DNA of 64,000 nt, taken from NCBI GenBank assembly GCA_963761775.1, contig CAVXIF010000011.1, forward strand, positions 558,001-622,000, read 5' to 3'. Made by a program: the position numbers and the translations under genes. The notes under the pieces are model-generated. The model was not told the DNA's origin, ran no database searches, and saw nothing but the letters and a program-made list of their open reading frames with translations. Source of the DNA: Parerythrobacter_A sp963761775 (GTDB taxonomy: Bacteria; Pseudomonadota; Alphaproteobacteria; Sphingomonadales; Sphingomonadaceae). Of the stretch, positions 40,635-50,038 are shown in pieces (the first letter of the stretch is position 1; every line of letters begins with the position of its first letter).

Positions 40635-41939
40635 ATGTCGAACTCATCGTCAAACGGACGGGCTGCCGGGGACAATCGCCCGCCGCTTTCGCTGCATGTT
40701 CCGGAGCCGAAATACCGTCCGGGCGATACCGCCGATTTCTCGCATATCCACATTCCCGCAGCAGGCGAGCAGGCACGCCCCGATGAGGGTGTGGATGCGA
40801 AGGAAACGTCCGACCTTTGCTATGACCTGGTGCGCGTGCTGGGCGACGACGATGCGGCGCACGGCCCGTGGGATCCGCGCCTCGACGCCGAAACGCTGCG
40901 CACCATGCTTGGCAATATGGCGCTGGTGCGCGCGTTCGACGAGCGCATGTTTCGCGGGCAGCGGCAGGGCAAGACCAGCTTCTACATGAAATGCACCGGC
41001 GAGGAGGCGACCTCGGTTGCCGCCGCGATGGCGCTGGCGGCGGACGACATGGTGTTCCCGTCCTATCGGCAGCAGGGTATCCTGATTACGCGCGGCTACG
41101 ATCTGGTGGAAATGATCAACCAGATCTATTCCAACCGGGGCGACAAGCTGAAGGGCCGTCAGCTGCCCATCATGTATTCCAGCCGCGAGCACAGCTTCTT
41201 CTCGATCAGCGGAAATCTCGCCACGCAGACGCCGCAGGCGGTGGGCTGGGCGATGGCCAGCGCAATCAAGGGCGACAGCCGTATCGCCGCGACCTGGGTG
41301 GGCGAGGGCAGCACGGCGGAAGGGGACTTCCACAGCGCCTGCACCTTCGCAACGGTCTACAATGCGCCCGTCATTATCAATGTCATCAACAACCAGTGGG
41401 CTATCAGCAGTTTCAGCGGCTTCGCGGGTGCCGAGCGCACCACGTTCGCCGCCCGCGCACTGGGCTACGGCATGGCGGGTCTGCGGGTCGACGGGAACGA
41501 CGCGCTGGCAGTCTATGCTTCGCAGCAATGGGCCGCGAACCGCGCCCGCGCCAATGCCGGACCGACCCTGATCGAATACTTCACCTATCGGGCGGAAGGG
41601 CATTCCACGTCCGACGATCCGGCGGGGTATCGCAGCGCGCAGGAGCGGGAGGAGTGGCCGCTGGGCGATCCCGTAATGCGTCTGAAACGCCACCTCGTCG
41701 CGTTGGGCGAATGGGACGAGGACAGGCAGGAGGCGATGGACCGCGACTGCGCGGAGCGGGTCAAGGCAGCGACCAAGGAGGCCGAGAAGAACGGCATCCT
41801 CGGCCACGGCCTGCACCATCCCTTTCGGACTATGTTCGAAGATGTGTTCGAGGACTTGCCGTGGCATCTCAAGGAACAGGCGCAACAGGCTGTTCGTGAA
41901 AGAAAAAGCAAGTTTCCCGAAGGATTGCCGAAGCGATGA
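40635..41939 (+). CDS. bkdA1: branched-chain 2-oxoacid dehydrogenase E1 component, alpha subunit
   Basis: The thiamine-diphosphate-dependent decarboxylase subunit of the complex that turns branched-chain 2-oxoacids (from Val, Leu, Ile) into acyl-CoAs. The 434-aa product has a long N-terminal extension and the ThDP motif GEGSTAEGDFHSACTFATVY ending in NQWAIS. RAEGHSTSDDPAGYR is the phosphorylation-loop region. The bkd reading, rather than pyruvate dehydrogenase, follows from length and the GEGSTAEGDFH motif. It overlaps the beta subunit by 4 bp. The ribosome binding site is GGAGAG at 40626-40631. Confidence 0.93.
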   Translation: MSNSSSNGRAAGDNRPPLSLHVPEPKYRPGDTADFSHIHIPAAGEQARPDEGVDAKETSDLCYDLVRVLGDDDAAHGPWDPRLDAETLRTMLGNMALVRAFDERMFRGQRQGKTSFYMKCTGEEATSVAAAMALAADDMVFPSYRQQGILITRGYDLVEMINQIYSNRGDKLKGRQLPIMYSSREHSFFSISGNLATQTPQAVGWAMASAIKGDSRIAATWVGEGSTAEGDFHSACTFATVYNAPVIINVINNQWAISSFSGFAGAERTTFAARALGYGMAGLRVDGNDALAVYASQQWAANRARANAGPTLIEYFTYRAEGHSTSDDPAGYRSAQEREEWPLGDPVMRLKRHLVALGEWDEDRQEAMDRDCAERVKAATKEAEKNGILGHGLHHPFRTMFEDVFEDLPWHLKEQAQQAVRERKSKFPEGLPKR

Positions 41940-42979
41940 GCGCGCCCGAAAAGAACGAAGGCGGCGAACGTCGCCTCAACATGATCGAGGCGATCAACGA
42001 TGCGCTGAGCGTCAAGCTCGAAAGCGACCCCGACGTCGTGATTATGGGCGAGGATGTCGGCTATTTCGGCGGCGTCTTCCGCGCCACGGCGGGTTTGCAG
42101 GAAAAGTTCGGCAAGACGCGGGTATTCGACACGCCGATTTCGGAATGCGGCATCATCGGTGCCGCTGTCGGCATGGGCGCATACGGTTTACGCCCCGTTC
42201 CGGAAATCCAGTTCGCGGATTACATCTATCCCGGCCTCGACCAGCTCATTTCCGAAGCTGCGCGGCTGCGTTATCGCTCGGCAACGGAATTCATCGCCCC
42301 GATGACCGTGCGCTCGCCCTTCGGTGGCGGCATCTTCGGCGGGCAAACGCACAGTCAGAGTCCGGAATCGATCTTCACCCACGTAGCGGGCCTGAAGACA
42401 GTCATTCCCGCGACGCCTTACGATGCCAAGGGCCTGCTGATTGCCGCGATCGAAGACAATGACCCGGTGATCTTTTTCGAACCCAAGCGCATCTATAACG
42501 GCCCCTTCAGCGGGTATTACGATAAACCCGCCGAACCCTGGAAACGTTTCGACGCCAGCATCGTCCCCGAAGGACATTATTCAATCCCACTCGGTAAGGC
42601 GCGTATCGTTACCTCCGGCGATGTGCTCACCATCCTCGCCTATGGCACGATGGTCCACGTGGTGAAGGCGGTATGCGAAGCGAAGGGGATCGAGGCGGAC
42701 ATTCTCGACCTGCGCACGCTTCTGCCGCTGGATATCGAAGCCATCGAGGAGTCCGTAAAACGCACGGGCCGTTGCCTGATCGTGCACGAGGCGACGCGCA
42801 CGTCCGGCTTCGGGGCGGAGCTGTCCGCGCTGGTGACGGAACGCTGTTTCTATCATCTCGAAGCGCCGGTTTTGCGCGTGACCGGCTTCGACACGCCCTA
42901 CCCCCACAGCCTCGAATGGGCCTATTTCCCCGGCCCGGTGCGCATCGGCGAAGCGCTCGACACCATACTCCAGGATTGA
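41936..42979 (+). CDS. bkdA2: branched-chain 2-oxoacid dehydrogenase E1 component, beta subunit
   Basis: Partner of the upstream alpha subunit in an alpha2-beta2 E1. The 347-aa protein has VVIMGEDVGYFGGVFRATAG, FDTPISECGIIGAAVGMGAYG, RSPFGGGIFGGQTHSQSPE and the C-terminal transketolase domain with RCLIVHEATRTSGFGAELSA. Start overlaps the alpha stop (ATGA). Confidence 0.94.
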   Translation: MSAPEKNEGGERRLNMIEAINDALSVKLESDPDVVIMGEDVGYFGGVFRATAGLQEKFGKTRVFDTPISECGIIGAAVGMGAYGLRPVPEIQFADYIYPGLDQLISEAARLRYRSATEFIAPMTVRSPFGGGIFGGQTHSQSPESIFTHVAGLKTVIPATPYDAKGLLIAAIEDNDPVIFFEPKRIYNGPFSGYYDKPAEPWKRFDASIVPEGHYSIPLGKARIVTSGDVLTILAYGTMVHVVKAVCEAKGIEADILDLRTLLPLDIEAIEESVKRTGRCLIVHEATRTSGFGAELSALVTERCFYHLEAPVLRVTGFDTPYPHSLEWAYFPGPVRIGEALDTILQD

Positions 42980-42986
42980 TTCGGCC

Positions 42987-44264
42987 ATGACCACATTCAC
43001 CTTCAACCTGCCCGACATCGGCGAAGGCATCGCCGAGGCGGAAATCGTCGAATGGTTCGTCGCGGTTGGCGACCGGGTGGAGGAGGACGACCGCCTCGCC
43101 GGGATGATGACCGACAAGGCTACGGTGGAAATGGAAAGCCCCGTCGCCGGCACCGTGACCAGAGTTGCGGGCGAAACCGGCGATGTAATTGCCATCGGTT
43201 CGATGCTGGTCGAAATCGAGGTCGAGGGCGAGGTGCTGGACGAAGCCGATGTCGAGGAAGAGAAACGTGATCAGGAGGCGGGCGAGAATCAGCCTGTCGA
43301 GCTGGAGCCGGAGCCGGAACCGACGCCTCAGCAACCTGCGACCGCCGCCGAGCCGCCGAAAGCCTCCGACGCGCAGAAGACGAACGCTTCACCTGCGGCA
43401 AAGGTGCTCGCCACTCCGGCGGTGCGCGCCCGTGCCCGCGACCTGTCGATAGATCTGGGGCAAGTGAAACCCGCCGCTGACGGGCGGGTGCGCCATGCGG
43501 ACCTGGACCAGTTCCTGTCCTACAACAGTTCCTTCACAGGCGCTGCGGCATCGCGCGACGACGAGCCGGTCAAGGTCATCGGCATGCGCCGTCGCATTGC
43601 CGAGAACATGGCGGCATCCAAGCGCAACATCCCGCATTTCTCCTATGTCGAGGAGTGCGATGTGACAGCGCTGGAGGCGATGCGCGCCGACCTCAATTCC
43701 GACCGTGGCGAACGGCCCAAACTCACGCTGCTACCGCTGCTAATCACTGCGATCTGCAAGACGCTGCCCGACTATCCGATGCTGAACGCCCGGTACGATG
43801 ACGAGGCGGGCGTGGTGACGCGCCACGGCGCGGTGCATCTGGGTATGGCGGCACAGACCGATGCAGGCCTGATGGTACCGGTTATCCGCGACGCCCATGC
43901 GCGCAATCCGTGGCAGTTGGCGACCGAGATCGCTCGCCTTGCCGATGCTGCCCGTGACGGTACGGCCAAGTCAGAAGAACTGTCAGGCGCGACGCTGACC
44001 GTGACTTCGCTCGGCCCGCTTGGTGGCGTGGCGACAACGCCAGTTATCAATCGTCCCGAAGTCGCCATTATCGGCCCGAACCGCATCATCGAACGGCCGA
44101 TGTATGTGCCCGACGGCACGGGTGGCGAGCGCATCGAGAAACGCAAGCTGATGAATATCTCGATCAGTTGCGACCACCGCGTCGTCGACGGGTGGGATGC
44201 GGCCAGTTTCGTGCAGGCGATGAAGCAACTTATCGAACGTCCGGTGATGCTTTTTAGAGATTAA
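42987..44264 (+). CDS. bkdB: branched-chain 2-oxoacid dehydrogenase E2 component (dihydrolipoyl acyltransferase)
   Basis: E2 core subunit carrying the lipoyl arm and acyltransferase. Domains in order: lipoyl domain with the modified Lys in MMTDKATVEMESP (about residue 43), an acidic Glu/Pro linker (about 95-125), the E3/E1-binding domain (TPAVRARARDLSIDLGQV), and the catalytic domain with the HRVVDGWDAA motif near the C-terminus. The 425-aa protein lies 7 bp after the beta subunit. No E3 (dihydrolipoamide dehydrogenase) gene follows, so it is presumably shared from elsewhere. Confidence 0.93.
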   Translation: MTTFTFNLPDIGEGIAEAEIVEWFVAVGDRVEEDDRLAGMMTDKATVEMESPVAGTVTRVAGETGDVIAIGSMLVEIEVEGEVLDEADVEEEKRDQEAGENQPVELEPEPEPTPQQPATAAEPPKASDAQKTNASPAAKVLATPAVRARARDLSIDLGQVKPAADGRVRHADLDQFLSYNSSFTGAAASRDDEPVKVIGMRRRIAENMAASKRNIPHFSYVEECDVTALEAMRADLNSDRGERPKLTLLPLLITAICKTLPDYPMLNARYDDEAGVVTRHGAVHLGMAAQTDAGLMVPVIRDAHARNPWQLATEIARLADAARDGTAKSEELSGATLTVTSLGPLGGVATTPVINRPEVAIIGPNRIIERPMYVPDGTGGERIEKRKLMNISISCDHRVVDGWDAASFVQAMKQLIERPVMLFRD

Positions 44265-44274
44265 CGGCGGCGCG

Positions 44275-44706
44275 TCATCGCACGATGGCGCTGTAGGTTA
44301 TCCGTCCGCCGCGCGTGCCGCTCAGTTTCAGCCTGACATGCGTGATGTCTTCCGGACTTGCGCGGCGGCCATCGTGACGCAGGGTGTCGAGCATGCCCCA
44401 ATTGCGGCCCCCGTCGGCGGAAACCTGCAAGCCGTTCGCGCTGCTGCGCTGGAAGGCGAGGGTAGCCGGTACGGCGCTGGTCACCACATGGTTCCTGCGC
44501 GCCTGTGTGCCGCTCCATTCGATCATCAGCACCACGCGATCGCCACGTTTCAGCGTATCGGCAGGGGCGAGGGTGCGCCAGCCATCGGCATTGGCGGTGC
44601 GTTCGATAAAGACGGCCTTCGACACTGCAATCTGGCTGGAAGCATACGTTGGCGTGACGATAGCAGCGAGCAGGACTGCGCCTGCGAAAAGGTTTCGTGA
44701 TGTCAT
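44275..44706 (-). CDS. secreted protein of unknown function
   Basis: A 143-aa protein with a signal peptide (MTSRNLFAGAVLLAAIVTPTY, cleaved after YAS). The mature part reads as a single beta-rich domain (KRGDRVVLMIEW; QVSADGGRNWGML; THVRLKLSGTRGGRITYSA). It looks like the DUF11-like/conserved repeat proteins common in sphingomonads, but this is only an impression. The start at 44706 is chosen for the signal peptide; the frame is open further upstream without merit. Convergent with bkdB. Confidence 0.65.
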   Translation of the reverse strand: MTSRNLFAGAVLLAAIVTPTYASSQIAVSKAVFIERTANADGWRTLAPADTLKRGDRVVLMIEWSGTQARRNHVVTSAVPATLAFQRSSANGLQVSADGGRNWGMLDTLRHDGRRASPEDITHVRLKLSGTRGGRITYSAIVR

Positions 44707-44915
44707 GGTAACCGCCCCGTTTCGACAGCAGCGGCCCCATGCAGCTGCGTCGATCGAAACATGGCGCGCAATGGCGAAAATACGGTTAACGCTTTGCAAC
44801 CGCAGGTGCGCTTGCGGCAGTTCGCGCGCAGTGTTTTGTTTGGGCGTTGACACCCTACCGGCGCTGCCCTAATCGCCCCCAATCCCGGCGCGAGGCAGTG
44901 TCTTCAGCGCGATGT

Positions 44916-44992
<77 letters not shown>

Positions 44993-45017
44993 TTTCCTCG
45001 AACTTGTGAAATGGCTT

Positions 45018-45236
45018 TCAGCGGCGCCAGCGTCCCGTCTCCATCCATTGCAGGAACCGGCCCAGTGGCAACAGCCAGACGACGCCGAGAAACCCGTACA
45101 CAACGGTTTGAAGGACAACGTGCCACCCGCCGATAAGCTCGGGCACATAGCGCGCAATCACCAAGCCATAGGCCATAAGGCTGATAATCAGGCCCAGGAT
45201 GCCGACGGGAATTCGCCAGGTCGGTTCGGTTCTCAT
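45018..45236 (-). CDS. DUF2842 family small membrane protein
   Basis: A 72-aa protein with two predicted membrane helices (IPVGILGLIISLMAYGLVIA and LQTVVYGFLGVVWLLPL) and the pattern typical of DUF2842 in alphaproteobacteria (start MRTEPTWRIPVGIL, end GRFLQWMETGRW). Function unknown. Its ATG overlaps the stop of the formyl-THF cyclo-ligase gene by 4 bp, so the two are probably co-translated. Confidence 0.8.
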   Translation of the reverse strand: MRTEPTWRIPVGILGLIISLMAYGLVIARYVPELIGGWHVVLQTVVYGFLGVVWLLPLGRFLQWMETGRWRR

Positions 45237-45811
45237 GAAAAAGGTCCGTAAATGCGCGTCGGCGTGACGATTGCGGCCATAGCGATATCGTGCGGTTCCA
45301 GCGGCAGCCTTTCGACCAATTGCTCGTCCCATGCCAGCGCAAAGGCCTGTGACCGCTTGTTGTCCGCAAACCATCGGTCGTAATGCCCGCCACCCTGGCC
45401 CAGCCTGCTGCCATCTGCGGTGAAAGCCAGCAGCGGAACGAAGTGAGTGTCGGGTACTACTCGCTCGTTTGATGGAAGTGGCTGCATTGCGCCCCACGGG
45501 CCGGGTTCCAGATCGGAATTGCCAATCGGGTCGCGTGAGATTGCGAATTCCATCGGGCAGCCTTTGTCGGCAAAAAACGGCCGCGCCACGCGGTGTCCGG
45601 CTTCGGCGAAGAACGCCGCGTAAGCGTCGCCGGGCGCTTCATTACCTGTGGCGCTGTAAACCGAGATGACGGCATCGTTGGCGATGCGATCCAGAATGGC
45701 TTTCGGCGGGTGGCGGAATAACAGCGCGCGCAGCCCCGCAGGTTGCGCTGCAACCGCCGTGTCACGCACCGCGCGCATCTTCATCCGCACTTGGGACTTG
45801 CTCTCAAGCAT
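45233..45811 (-). CDS. fau: 5-formyltetrahydrofolate cyclo-ligase
   Basis: Converts 5-formyl-THF to 5,10-methenyl-THF with ATP, salvaging a stable folate. The 192-aa protein has PLLAFTADGSRLGQGGGHYDRWF, the family signature, and an N-terminal Arg-rich helix (KMRAVRD). The start at 45811 (MLESKSQVRMKM) is preferred; the longer open frame runs back into the 6S RNA. The location directly after 6S RNA (zapA-ssrS-fau) is the same as in many Proteobacteria, where the two are co-transcribed. Confidence 0.9.
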   Translation of the reverse strand: MLESKSQVRMKMRAVRDTAVAAQPAGLRALLFRHPPKAILDRIANDAVISVYSATGNEAPGDAYAAFFAEAGHRVARPFFADKGCPMEFAISRDPIGNSDLEPGPWGAMQPLPSNERVVPDTHFVPLLAFTADGSRLGQGGGHYDRWFADNKRSQAFALAWDEQLVERLPLEPHDIAMAAIVTPTRIYGPFS

Positions 45812-45874
45812 CAGCCGAAAAACTCGGAAAAACATGAATATTGGGAAGTGGCGGAACCACCATAGGTCGTTCTC

Positions 45875-46010
45875 CGGGAAATCCTCTGACGCCTCAACGT
45901 CAGGTGGGTGCCGTATACTCCGGTCCCCGGGTTTCACACGAAGGCGAAGGGGCCCATGTTCCAGAGCAGGGACAGCTCCCTAGGAATGCTTATAGCCTCA
46001 GGGATGTTCT
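45875..46010 (-). ncRNA. ssrS: 6S RNA (SsrS), boundaries approximate
   Basis: 6S RNA mimics an open promoter and sequesters the housekeeping RNA polymerase in stationary phase. On the minus strand, ATCCCTGAGGC (46005-45995) pairs with GCGTCAGAGGAT (45892-45881) to close a long irregular hairpin with internal bulges. The interior contains GGGACCGGAGTATACGGCACC followed by CACCTGACGTTG, which recalls alphaproteobacterial 6S sequences. The gene order zapA - 6S RNA - fau is the conserved one. True ends may be 5-15 nt away on either side. Confidence 0.78.
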
Positions 46011-46045
46011 GTCGGCACGTGCCGGGCAGTCCCGCCATTCACAAG

Positions 46046-46628
46046 CTAGGCGCTCGGGGCGGTTTTCTCAAGCTTCACGGCCAAGCCTTCCAGCAATTCA
46101 GCGAATTGTTCGAGCGCGGGCGCGAGATCGTCCGATACCGGCGCATCCTTTGCAGCCTGCGCTTTCTCCTCCGCTTCCGCGAGTTCGCGGCGCAGCTGCC
46201 TGATCTTGTCGTCGCGCGCGGATAGCGCCAGATTGGCCTGCGCGGCCTCTTCCCGCGCCGAGGAAAGATCGGTCGGCAGCCTGCGCGCTGGTTTCCTGCA
46301 AGCGGCTCCGCGATGCTTCAAGTTGTCGGCCAAGTTCGGTCACGTCACGCTCGGCCTGCGAGACGCTGTCTTCCAGCCCCGAAAGGCTTTCGCGTGCGGC
46401 AGCGGCATCGGAATGGGCGCGTGCCAGTTTCGCCTTGCTGTCATGCAACTCGTCGGCCACCGCAAGGCCTGCAAACAGCAGTTTCTGCACATCCTGACCC
46501 GACGTTATGCCCAGCTGCGCCAGCTTCGCGTCCAGCACGCCGCCAAGCGCGGAAACATGCGCTTCTTCGCCCTCGCCACATGCAACGGTGTAAGTGCGGT
46601 CGGCAATCGAGAGTGTGACCTTGCTCAC
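46046..46628 (-). CDS. zapA: cell division protein ZapA with coiled-coil extension (frameshifted in this sequence)
   Basis: ZapA bundles FtsZ filaments at the Z ring. The N-terminal ZapA domain is clear (MSKVTLSIADRTYTVACGEG; then KLAQLGITSGQDVQKLLFAG and ALAVADEL-like helices). A coiled coil follows. The frame breaks in the AAA run (plus strand 46264-46266; TTT on the coding strand): dropping one base joins QAADRSSSAREEAAQANLAL and a 193-aa protein results. The GTG start at 46628 overlaps the stop of the upstream small gene (GTGA). Confidence 0.82.
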
Positions 46629-46798
46629 GGATCCAGCTCCACGATGACGGCGTCGAGTGCGGCAATTTGCTGCTTCACTTCGCGCCGCAAGGTTTCATGC
46701 GCGGTAGACTCCTGCGCCAGGCGGTCGGCATGGGTGGCGATGCGGGCCAATGCCGCCTCGATCCGTTGCGCAGCGTCTTCGATGCGGTTCCCGCTCAT
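46625..46798 (-). CDS. small coiled-coil protein upstream of zapA
   Basis: A 57-aa protein starting MSGNRIEDAAQRIEAALARI, almost wholly predicted helix with heptad spacing (AALARIATHADRLAQE; LRREVKQQIAALDAVIVEL). It overlaps zapA by 4 bp and is probably its translationally coupled partner. Small helical proteins preceding zapA are common in alphaproteobacteria; whether it works like ZapB is a guess. The start at 46798 is chosen over 46834 because it matches where similarity to such proteins begins. Confidence 0.6.
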   Translation of the reverse strand: MSGNRIEDAAQRIEAALARIATHADRLAQESTAHETLRREVKQQIAALDAVIVELDP

Positions 46799-46993
46799 GC
46801 GCGTATTTATAGTCGTATGCGCCAAGCGAAGCAAAGGGTTGGGCGGCGCTGTTGATAACCTGCCTCAGGAGGGCGCGGGGCAGGTCGGGTTGACCTCGCC
46901 CGACTGGCTGCGCAAAGCCCTCGACGCAGTCTTCGCGCTCGAACTCGAAGAACTGTTGCCATTGCCGACACCGATCCACAGGAGCCATGACAG

Positions 46994-48993
46994 ATGCCCA
47001 CCGAAACCGCGCGGCAACAGTCGATGGCGAATGCAATCCGGGCACTGTCGATGGACGCGGTGCAGGCCGCCAATTCCGGGCATCCGGGTATGCCGATGGG
47101 AATGGCAGACGTGGCGACGGTGCTGTTTACACAGTTTCTGAAGTACGACGCCGCCGACCCGCACTGGCCCGACCGCGACCGGTTCGTATTGAGCGCCGGA
47201 CACGGCTCGATGCTGATCTACAGCTTGCTGAACCTCACCGGATACGCCGCGCCCACGATGGATGACATCCGCAATTTCCGGCAGCTGGACAGTCCATGCG
47301 CCGGGCACCCGGAAAACTTCCTGCTGGACGGCGTGGAATGCACCACCGGGCCGCTGGGGCAGGGCGTGGGCATGGCGGTGGGCATGGCGGTTGCGGAGCG
47401 GCACCTGAACGCGCGCTTCGGCGATGCGCTGGTCGACCATCGCACCTGGGTCGTTGCGGGAGATGGGTGCCTGATGGAGGGCCTGAACCACGAGGCCATC
47501 GGGCTGGCCGGGCATTTGAAACTGGGCAGGTTGAACGTGTTGTGGGACGATAATTCCATTACCATCGATGGCAGCGCGGACCTTTCCACCAGCGAGGATG
47601 TCGCCGCGCGCCACGTTGCGGCAGGGTGGCATGTCGAACGCTGCGACGGTCACGATTTTGCCGATATCGCACGGGCAATGCAGGCGGCGCAGGACGATCC
47701 TCGGCCGTCGTTGATCGCGTGCAAGACGGTAATCGGTAAAACCGCGCCGACCAAGGCGGGAACGTCGGCAGCGCACGGTTCGCCACTGGGCGATGAAGAG
47801 ATCGCCGGTGCGCGCAAAGCGATGGGTTGGGACGCATGAACCGTTCGACATTCCGGACGATATCGCTACCGCGTGGCGCGAGGCCGGAAAGCGCGGTGCA
47901 GCGGCGAATGCGGCGTGGAAAAAGCGCCGGGACGATAGCGACTACAAGGACGCCTTCAGGGACTGCCTCGAAGCCGATGGGCGACAATATCGGCCCCGCG
48001 ATCGAATCGCATATCCGCAGCCTGGCCAGCGAACCGAAGAACGTCGCCACCCGGAAGTCGTCCGAGATGGCACTGGTGCCACTCACCGAAAAGTTGCCGC
48101 AGCTGATCGGTGGCTCTGCCGACCTGACCGGATCCAACAACACCAAGACGCCCAGCACCACGCCATTTACAGCGGACGATTATGCGGGTCGGTATCTGTA
48201 TTACGGAATCCGCGAGTTCGGGATGGCTGCGGCGATGAACGGGATGATGCTGCACGGGGGCGTGACACCCTATGGCGGCACGTTCCTGATATTCAGCGAT
48301 TATTGCCGCAATGCGATCCGGCTATCGGCGTTGCAGCAGGCCGGCGTGGTCTATGTGATGACGCATGACAGCATCGGACTGGGCGAGGACGGACCGACGC
48401 ACCAGCCGGTAGAGCAGGTGATGAGCCTGCGCCTGATCCCCAACCTCAACGTCTATCGCCCGTGCGATGCGATCGAGACGGCGGAATGCTGGGCGCTGGC
48501 GCTCGCTTCGCCGGAAACGCCGTCGATCATGGCGCTGACGCGGCAGGGGCTGCCGCAACTGCGTGGCAGCGGCGATGCGGACTGGACCGCCGCGACCAAC
48601 CGGTGTGCGAAGGGCGCGTATCGCTTGCGGGCGGCGGAGGGCGAGCGGGCAGTCGTCCTGCTGGCGACCGGCTCCGAAGTCGCGTTGGCGATGGCAGTGG
48701 CGGACAAGCTGGAAACACAGGGCCACGGTGCGGACGTCGTTTCCATGCCCTGCGCAGAGCTGTTCGACTTGGCTGACGAGGCCTATCGCGCCGACATCCT
48801 GCCCGCCGGCATACCCGTCGTCTCGATGGAGGCAGGCACCACGCGCGGGTGGGAACGCTATACCGGGCGCGACGGGCTGACCATCGGGCTGGACCGCTTC
48901 GGCGCATCGGCCCCGGCGGCCGACCTGTTCGAAAAATTCGGCTTTACGGCAGAGGCCATCGTGCCCCGTATCCTCGATATTCTGACACGCTAA
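46994..48993 (+). CDS. tkt: transketolase (two frameshifts in this sequence)
   Basis: Transfers two-carbon units between sugar phosphates using ThDP (pentose phosphate pathway; also the Calvin cycle in phototrophs). Motifs: IRALSMDAVQAANSGHPGMPMG, CTTGPLGQGVGMAVGMA, VVAGDGCLMEGLNHEA, GSADLTGSNNTKT, DSIGLGEDGPTHQPVE. The frame breaks twice. Removing one G from GGG 47829-47831 restores GWTHEPFDIPDD, and one G from GGG 47979-47981 restores LEADGDNIGPAIESHI. The result is 665 aa, the expected length. Good AGGAG 9 bases before the ATG. The operon with gap and pgk follows. Confidence 0.93.
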
Positions 48994-49011
48994 CTACTGG
49001 AGTAAAGACGC

Positions 49012-50019
49012 ATGGCCACGAAGGTTGCAATCAACGGTTTCGGCCGCATCGGACGCCTTGTGGCGCGCGCGATTCTGGAACGTGACGATCACGATCTGGA
49101 GTTGGTCGCGATCAACGACCTCGCCGATGCGGAAGCCAACGCGCTGCTGTTCCAGTATGACAGCACGCATGGCCGCTTTCCCGGCAAGGTCAGCGCCACA
49201 TCGGACAGCATTACCGTCAACGGCAATACAATTGCGGTCACGTCGGAACGCGATCCCGCCGCTTTGCCGCATGGCGATATGGGCGTGGACATCGTGCTGG
49301 AATGCACCGGCTTCTTCCAGTCGCACGAAGCCGCCGAGCCGCATTTGAAAGCGGGTGCGAAGCGAGTGCTGATCTCGGCTCCGGCCAAGAACGTGTCTGC
49401 CACCATCGTCTATGGCGTGAACCACGGGTCGCTGACGGGCGAGGATGTGATCGTCTCCAACGCCAGCTGCACCACCAATTGCCTCGCGCCGGTGGCCAAG
49501 GTGCTGAACGATACGATCGGCATCGAACGCGGCTTCATGACCACGGTCCACAGCTACACCAACGACCAGCGGATGCTGGACCAGATGCATTCCGACATGC
49601 GGCGTGCGCGCGGCGGGGCGCAGAACATTATCCCGACAACGACCGGCGCAGCGCGTGCCGTCGGGCTGGTGCTGCCCGAACTGGACGGCAAGCTGGACGG
49701 AAGCTCGCTTCGCGTTCCGACGCCCAATGTCAGCCTTGTCGATCTGGTTTTCACGCCGGGGCGCGACACCAGTGCGGAAGAGATCAACGAAGCGCTGAAA
49801 GCGGCGTCCGATGGTCCGATGAAGGGCGTGCTCGACTATACCGACCAGCCGCTCGTCAGCAGCGATTTCAACCATTATCCCGCCAGCTCCACCATCGACA
49901 GTCTGGAAACATCGGTGATGGACGGCAAGCTGGCACGCGTGGTCAGCTGGTACGACAACGAATGGGGCTTCTCCAACCGCATGATCGACACCGCCGGTGT
50001 GATGCGCGGTTTCCTGTAA
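49012..50019 (+). CDS. gap: glyceraldehyde-3-phosphate dehydrogenase, type I
   Basis: NAD-linked oxidative phosphorylation of glyceraldehyde 3-phosphate. The 335-aa protein has the NAD-binding GFGRIGRLVARA, the catalytic C153 in SNASCTTNCLAP, and SWYDNEWGFSNRM at the C-terminus. Begins 18 bp after tkt with GGAG upstream; glycolysis/gluconeogenesis. Confidence 0.96.
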   Translation: MATKVAINGFGRIGRLVARAILERDDHDLELVAINDLADAEANALLFQYDSTHGRFPGKVSATSDSITVNGNTIAVTSERDPAALPHGDMGVDIVLECTGFFQSHEAAEPHLKAGAKRVLISAPAKNVSATIVYGVNHGSLTGEDVIVSNASCTTNCLAPVAKVLNDTIGIERGFMTTVHSYTNDQRMLDQMHSDMRRARGGAQNIIPTTTGAARAVGLVLPELDGKLDGSSLRVPTPNVSLVDLVFTPGRDTSAEEINEALKAASDGPMKGVLDYTDQPLVSSDFNHYPASSTIDSLETSVMDGKLARVVSWYDNEWGFSNRMIDTAGVMRGFL

Positions 50020-50038
50020 CCGACGCGACCAGCTCAGG

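Noticed and set aside
46806..46993. Open frame reading toward tkt from the zapA region (46206-47141)
   Set aside because: It covers the coding strands of zapA and tkt in another frame and has no supported start.
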